Assembly (NCBI GenBank): GCA_030456405.1
Contig: JAKDNQ010000028.1
Coordinates: 1 to 16,310 of the forward strand
Length of the DNA: 16,310 nucleotides
Source of the DNA: Nitrospira sp.
Lineage (GTDB): Bacteria > Nitrospirota > Nitrospiria > Nitrospirales > Nitrospiraceae
Direction of reading: 5' to 3'
The notes beneath the pieces are model-generated. The model made no database searches. It had not been told where the DNA came from and saw only the letters and a list, made by a program, of their open reading frames with translations. This document shows positions 12,974 through 16,310 of this stretch, in pieces. The position numbers were made by a program, and so were the translations under genes. Position 1 is the first letter of the stretch, and every line of letters starts with the position of its first letter.

Positions 12974-13411
12974 TTCGTCAGTCCTATGGAACCTCGCAAC
13001 CGAGCGAGCGCGCCGATCAACTGCTTCCTCGTTCTTCCTCACCTCAGTTCCAGCCGTTTCGCGTTCTTGCTGTTCACCATCGCAGGGGCCTGCCTCCACG
13101 CTCTGTCATCTCTTAACGCTGCCGTTACGAATTCTTGAAGACGGACAGATCGATTCGTAACAGACTTCTGCGACAGTGCTTCGTGTGAAGGGGCCGACTA
13201 CGAGCCGGCAAGGAGAAGACTGCAGCTTCTTCGGACCGTTCCCGTGAGTCCGGCGAAACCTACGCATGCGACAAGAGGGAGAGCGCCGATGGCAGTGCGA
13301 TATCGGCCAAGACCAGTCAAGCAACCACGTGTGCCGATATGGATCACGGCACGCTCACTGTTGCTGGTTTCGTCCGGCACAATGAGAAAATGTGAAAAAA
13401 AGGAGTCGATA
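12974..13411 (+). promoter_or_regulatory. phoX upstream region with putative Pho box
   Basis: This 438-bp stretch has no supported gene. TCTTAAC (13111) and CCGTTAC (13122) are 11 bp apart, with TCTTGAA (13133) a possible third unit, and an exact CTGTCAT stands out of register at 13103. No clear -10 follows. If transcription starts near 13150 the phoX leader is about 260 nt. The phoX frame is open back to 13244, but that extension lacks a ribosome site. Confidence 0.4.
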
Positions 13412-14932
13412 ATGGTCAAACTCAGAAAGCGAATGGTGAAATGGGGACTGTCGGCGGCGAAGGTCTCGTTGGCTACGGCGATGCTGGCGTTGCCTGCGTT
13501 GCCGGTGCAGGCAGAGGATGAAGACAGCTACGATTTTGGTGCGCGTGTCGAGCAGCGGCTCCGCAATAGCTCCATGCATTGGTTCGGTATTCAGGGGCCG
13601 TTGGGCCCGTCCGCGCCTGCCACGACAGGGACGTACCGGACATCGACGCAGAAAGCAGAGGATCAGGCGCTGATCGCGAACAGTCTGAAGGCAGAATACG
13701 TGACCCGCAGCGCAGGCAACGATGCCGACATGTTCGCATTTTGGCCGAGCGATGAAAACCCAACCCATCTGATTTTCTGTATCGAAGGAGACCGGCAGGA
13801 CCTCGGAGTTCCCCTTCCAGCGGCGGGTGTGAATAAGTTCAATCCGGGCGTTCAGAGTATCCGCTTGAGCAACGGCGCCGTTGAAACGCTCGTGCGCGGA
13901 ACGGATGCCTGCGACGGCATCCGTCGAACGCCCTGGAGCACCATCCTATTCTCAGAAGAACGTTCAGACGGCGGAGCGTATGAGATCATCAATCCCTTGA
14001 CGGTCACGAACCATACGATTACGAACCGAATCTTGGGGACGATCATCGATGAGAACGGTCTGCCGGCCACGAAGGTGGTGAAGCGAACCGCGCTTCCGAC
14101 AATGGCTTGGGAAGGGATCGGTATCCTCCCAAGTGGAGTGTTATATGCGGGGGATGAACTCCGTCCCGGTACCCCGGCAAACGCAGACGGCGGCGCCATG
14201 GTCAAGTTCGTACCCGCCGCTCCACGCAATAGCGACGGACCGATCTCGAATCTGAACGAGTCGCCGTTTCTCGCAGGGAATGTGTATGCCTTACAAGTCT
14301 CCTGCCAGTCAAGCAGCCAGCAGTTCGGGCAGGGTTGCGAAATCGGCAATGGCGCCTGGATTTCGGTGAGCGCGGCCAATGTGCGTTCGGACGCTAATCT
14401 CGGAGGCGCAACTGGCTACTATCGACCGGAAGATTTGGAGATCGACGAAGAATTCCAAGGGACCGGCGCCCGTTTCTGCTGGACTGATACGGGTCTGGCC
14501 ACGGGAGACAACTATGGCGAAGTGATCTGCGGCGTGGATTCTGCGCCGCTCACGGCGAGTGCGACCCAGCGGACTGTGGTCGTGAATCGGTTCGTGGAGG
14601 GCGATCCAGATTTCAATCAGCCGGACAATTTTGCGTTCCAGCCGAAGACCGGCAATCACTATGTGATCGAGGACAATCCGAACGGCGATATCTTCGCCTG
14701 CTTGCCGGACGGAGCCGATCGAGATATTAAGACCGACGGCTGTGTGAAGATTCTGTCAGTCAAAGATTCCACCGCGGAGCCGACTGGATTGAAGTTCACG
14801 TCCGACGGCAGAACGGCGTTTTTGTCTATTCAGCACAGCGACGACGCGAACATGCCGAAGGTCGACGACTATGCGACTGACGACATCATCAAGATCACGG
14901 GGTTCAAGATTCCGTTTCGGTCTCAACACTAA
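13412..14932 (+). CDS. phoX: PhoX/DUF839-family phosphatase, secreted
   Basis: 506-aa predicted periplasmic or secreted alkaline phosphatase of the PhoX (DUF839) type, which uses calcium and iron to free phosphate from organic esters. Family-like blocks appear in order: TPWSTILFSEE at 173-183, a central segment with MAWEGIGILPSGVLYAGDE at 231-249, YRPEDLEI at 337-344, then PDNFAFQPKTGNHYVIEDN near 404-422 and EPTGLKFTSDGRTAFLSIQH near 456-475. These acidic and tryptophan motifs fit a beta-propeller with a metal centre. The signal peptide (about 1-34, ending PVQA) looks Sec-type; the start has RKR rather than the twin-arginine motif usual for PhoX. ATG 13412 has AAAGGAG (13399-13405) at spacing 6. 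Activity is inferred from the family and setting; other DUF839 proteins lack a known function. Confidence 0.78.
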   Translation: MVKLRKRMVKWGLSAAKVSLATAMLALPALPVQAEDEDSYDFGARVEQRLRNSSMHWFGIQGPLGPSAPATTGTYRTSTQKAEDQALIANSLKAEYVTRSAGNDADMFAFWPSDENPTHLIFCIEGDRQDLGVPLPAAGVNKFNPGVQSIRLSNGAVETLVRGTDACDGIRRTPWSTILFSEERSDGGAYEIINPLTVTNHTITNRILGTIIDENGLPATKVVKRTALPTMAWEGIGILPSGVLYAGDELRPGTPANADGGAMVKFVPAAPRNSDGPISNLNESPFLAGNVYALQVSCQSSSQQFGQGCEIGNGAWISVSAANVRSDANLGGATGYYRPEDLEIDEEFQGTGARFCWTDTGLATGDNYGEVICGVDSAPLTASATQRTVVVNRFVEGDPDFNQPDNFAFQPKTGNHYVIEDNPNGDIFACLPDGADRDIKTDGCVKILSVKDSTAEPTGLKFTSDGRTAFLSIQHSDDANMPKVDDYATDDIIKITGFKIPFRSQH

Positions 14933-14955
14933 GGCGCAGTGAGTCGTGCGCTTCC

Positions 14956-14991
14956 ATGGGTGCGCGCCGAAAAAGATAGGCGCGCACCCAT
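14956..14991 (+). terminator. Perfect 13-bp hairpin after phoX
   Basis: ATGGGTGCGCGCC (14956-14968) pairs fully with 14979-14991 around a 10-base A-rich loop and is followed by an AT-rich stretch (CAATATATA). Terminator-like, although without a classical T-run. Confidence 0.7.
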
Positions 14992-15073
14992 CAATATATA
15001 ACCGCATCCCGTTAACTCGGAACTCTACATAGTGGCGCACCCACCCCCACCAGCTATCGGGTTACGTCGACAA

Positions 15074-15178
15074 ATGCTGGTATCGAGCCTTTTCAAGTAT
15101 GTGGGGGAGATTCAAGAGATCGAGGACGGGTATGCCTTCAAATTCCGCCGCTCGGAACTGCTTATCCGGCATCGATGA
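15074..15178 (+). pseudogene. 34-codon ORF, probable gene remnant
   Basis: ORF from ATG 15074 (open back to GTG 15032) to TGA 15178. The product contains FKYVGEIQEIEDGYAFKFRR, which has the look of the folded start of a real protein (alternating strand pattern), then stops abruptly after SELLIRHR. There is no ribosome site before either start. I read it as the 5' fragment of a longer gene truncated by deletion or frameshift. A genuine short peptide cannot be excluded. Confidence 0.3.
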
Positions 15179-15193
15179 AGGAAAACGCCGGCC

Positions 15194-15511
15194 ATGACAT
15201 TGGGAATCATTGAGGGTGTGTTATTGATGGGGATGGTCGGGCTCATCTGGGTGATGCTTGACATCTTTGCCGGCGACCGTCATGCCAACGACAAGCAAGA
15301 CAGTGCCTCAAAGCGCCACCGTTGCCATACCACATGCGCGCAAGTGAACCAGATCAACCAAATAAACGAAACAAACGAAACAAAACCAGATAAACCAAAT
15401 CTAGCTGTCAGCGCGCGGCTATCAGGGGACGGTTCCTCTTCCATCGATCGCTTCTGTAGATGGGCGTTCGCCCTCGGTTTGGTTTTGGATAGAGACGGCG
15501 TTGACGATTGA
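15194..15511 (+). CDS. Small membrane protein with repeat-derived tail
   Basis: ORF for 105 residues from ATG 15194. The first 27 residues (GIIEGVLLMGMVGLIWVML core) form one membrane helix, followed by a basic stretch rich in H and K. Residues 52-70 are simply the translated 9-bp repeat, and the last part overlaps the opposite-strand zinc-ribbon gene. A short membrane protein was therefore probably lengthened when the repeat replaced its stop codon, or the ORF is chance. AAGGA (15178-15182) stands 11 bp before the ATG, farther than usual. No family is recognised. Confidence 0.35.
   Translation: MTLGIIEGVLLMGMVGLIWVMLDIFAGDRHANDKQDSASKRHRCHTTCAQVNQINQINETNETKPDKPNLAVSARLSGDGSSSIDRFCRWAFALGLVLDRDGVDD
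15347..15401 (+). repeat. 9-bp periodic repeat, half copy (AACC arm only)
   Basis: Units AACCAGATC (15347), AACCAAATA (15356), two of AACGAAACA (15365 and 15374), then AACCAAATC (15393) after a one-base slip. No GGT arm is present. It lies beyond the 3' end of the minus-strand zinc-ribbon gene. Confidence 0.75.
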
Positions 15512-15629
15512 GGATGATCACCTGGTCGCTGACATCCCCACAGTGAATACATCGCAGAACTGGAACCCTGCTTCCTCCCTCAAAGGTCATCTCGGATACT
15601 CTCAGGCCGGCACAGCGGGTGCATCGCAT
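15408..15629 (-). CDS. Zinc-ribbon protein
   Basis: 73-aa protein with two CxxC knuckles, Cys3/Cys6 (MRCTRC) and Cys27/Cys30 (RCIHCGD), the spacing of a small zinc ribbon. The C-terminal 30 residues are very basic (RRLYPKPNRGRTPIYRSDRWKRN in part), which could contact nucleic acid or be a poorly conserved tail. ATG 15629 has AAGGAG at spacing 5, a strong site. It starts 13 bp after the stop of the deacetylase gene on the same strand, so it is probably cotranscribed. Function unknown. Confidence 0.65.
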   Translation of the reverse strand: MRCTRCAGLRVSEMTFEGGSRVPVLRCIHCGDVSDQVIILNRQRRLYPKPNRGRTPIYRSDRWKRNRPLIAAR

Positions 15630-15642
15630 AATCTCTCCTTAG

Positions 15643-16310
15643 TTACACGACTGTCAGTTGAGGAGCCTCATTCAGGTGGCCGACTGTGCTTGGATCAGGA
15701 ATCCCCCGCGAAGAAGCGCTCTGGACCTGTTCACGAATCGGCACAGCGACCTCGCAGACCGGTCCGAACTGAAAATCCGCAAGCAGCCGATGAAGGCGGC
15801 CGGCCGTCTTATCGAGATTCAAATAGTGTCGGAATTCTGAAAACCGCCTGTCTCGCATGCGAGGCTGAGCGGCGTCGATCTCCCACGACCGTATATAGGT
15901 GACAATCGGTTCTTCGTGGGCTTCGATCCGTGAAAGAAGGGATTGCAATACCGGGTAGCTGAGCGCGCGAAGGTACCCGCCGCCGCCTATGGCAATACGA
16001 AATCCTCCAATACTCAAGGTAGAGGGTGGGATTTCCCAGAGACTGCGCTCTTCCCAGGAAAGCCGATGGATCCATCGGTTCGCGCGAGGGATCCCTGCCA
16101 GATCATGGACAATGGGAAGCACGCTGCTGTCGTATAGAAATCCTTCTTCGGCGACGATCGGCAAGGCCCACGGTGTATGTGCGGTGATGCTCAGGCTCGG
16201 CGCGCGGAAGCCGATGACCTGGTGTCCCGTGATGTCCTCCAGGATATGTTTGGCCCGATGAATGTCTTGTCGAAAACTCTGTGGGGTTTGCGCGGCGACC
16301 AACTCATGCC
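15643..16310 (-). CDS. Polysaccharide deacetylase, exosortase-EPS type (partial)
   Basis: The frame runs off the right edge of the window, so the N-terminal part with the first catalytic motif is missing. The visible 222 or so residues fit the polysaccharide deacetylase family with a DUF3473 C-terminus found in exosortase (PEP-CTERM) EPS loci: a HELV context for the last His of the H-x-H motif at the edge, FRQDIHRAKHILEDITG, GFRAPSLSIT, DSSVLPIVHDLAGIP, WEIPPSTLSIGG, GGGGYLRALSY, SWEIDAAQPR and FRHYLNLDKTAGRL. Such enzymes act on exopolysaccharide made alongside exosortase targets. The segment usually read as Y-x-H-P-W-E is YIRSWEI here, losing His and Pro, which may weaken activity. The gene is followed by the zinc-ribbon gene. 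The exosortase itself may lie to the right of the window. Confidence 0.8.
   Translation of the reverse strand, partial: HELVAAQTPQSFRQDIHRAKHILEDITGHQVIGFRAPSLSITAHTPWALPIVAEEGFLYDSSVLPIVHDLAGIPRANRWIHRLSWEERSLWEIPPSTLSIGGFRIAIGGGGYLRALSYPVLQSLLSRIEAHEEPIVTYIRSWEIDAAQPRMRDRRFSEFRHYLNLDKTAGRLHRLLADFQFGPVCEVAVPIREQVQSASSRGIPDPSTVGHLNEAPQLTVV

Noticed and set aside
13244..13411. 56-residue N-terminal extension of phoX
   Set aside because: There is no ribosome site at 13244, the extension is arginine- and proline-rich, and ATG 13412 has AAAGGAG and opens a signal peptide.
15280..15552. 90-aa minus ORF
   Set aside because: It overlaps the zinc-ribbon gene in another frame, runs through the repeat and has no ribosome site. 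The ORF at 15408-15629 has a strong one and two CxxC motifs.

Overview
The window looks like a chromosomal piece of a Nitrospira-type bacterium (phylum Nitrospirota). Three things suggest this: two or three proteins end in VPLPA/VPVPA sorting tails of the exosortase (PEP-CTERM) type, a deacetylase of the exosortase-associated EPS family sits at the right edge, and the intergenic spaces carry GGTCTRTCT / AACCAGAYA repeat hairpins of a kind I associate with Nitrospira. The taxon is an inference from these traits; no rRNA or tRNA gene is present.

Layout, left to right: a TonB-like energy transducer (179-814); a putative cell-surface unit made of a 27-codon leader ORF, a VPVPA-tailed protein, a secreted PstS-like binding protein, a VPLPA-tailed protein and a second VPLPA tail that follows in the same frame after one stop (1178-4285); a three-gene arsenic operon arsR-arsI-arsC (4542-5805); a phosphate-selective OprP/O-type porin (5935-7380); on the minus strand a pstS-lipoprotein pair (9263-7514); divergently, a PhoB-like regulator with an unusual receiver (9555-10262); a minus-strand CBS-pair protein; a plus-strand group of a 44-aa membrane peptide, phoU and a BamE-like lipoprotein (11009-12325); methylglyoxal synthase mgsA (12503-12973); a PhoX/DUF839 phosphatase (13412-14932); then small genes, and at the right edge a minus-strand pair of a polysaccharide deacetylase (cut by the window end) and a zinc-ribbon protein.

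Most of these genes make sense together as a phosphate-starvation (Pho) island: outer-membrane entry (porin), periplasmic capture (PstS), release of Pi from organic phosphate (PhoX), Pi recovery from triose phosphate (MgsA), control (PhoB-like regulator and PhoU) and protection against arsenate, which enters as a phosphate analogue. By eye I find 7-mers resembling CTGTAAC repeated every 11 bp, the architecture of a Pho box, in front of the porin, pstS, the regulator, the phoU group, mgsA, phoX and the first surface-protein gene. This would put exosortase-sorted surface proteins and a secreted PstS-like protein under phosphate control, which is the most interesting suggestion of the window. The pstCAB transporter and a PhoR kinase are not in the window.

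Other points of interest are six copies (four full hairpins, two half arms) of a 9-bp-periodic repeat, one of which lies in the pstS leader and creates a false N-terminal extension; the regulator's loss of the acidic pocket and conserved lysine; and the tandem sorting tails. All function calls come from reading the protein sequences by eye, with no database search.
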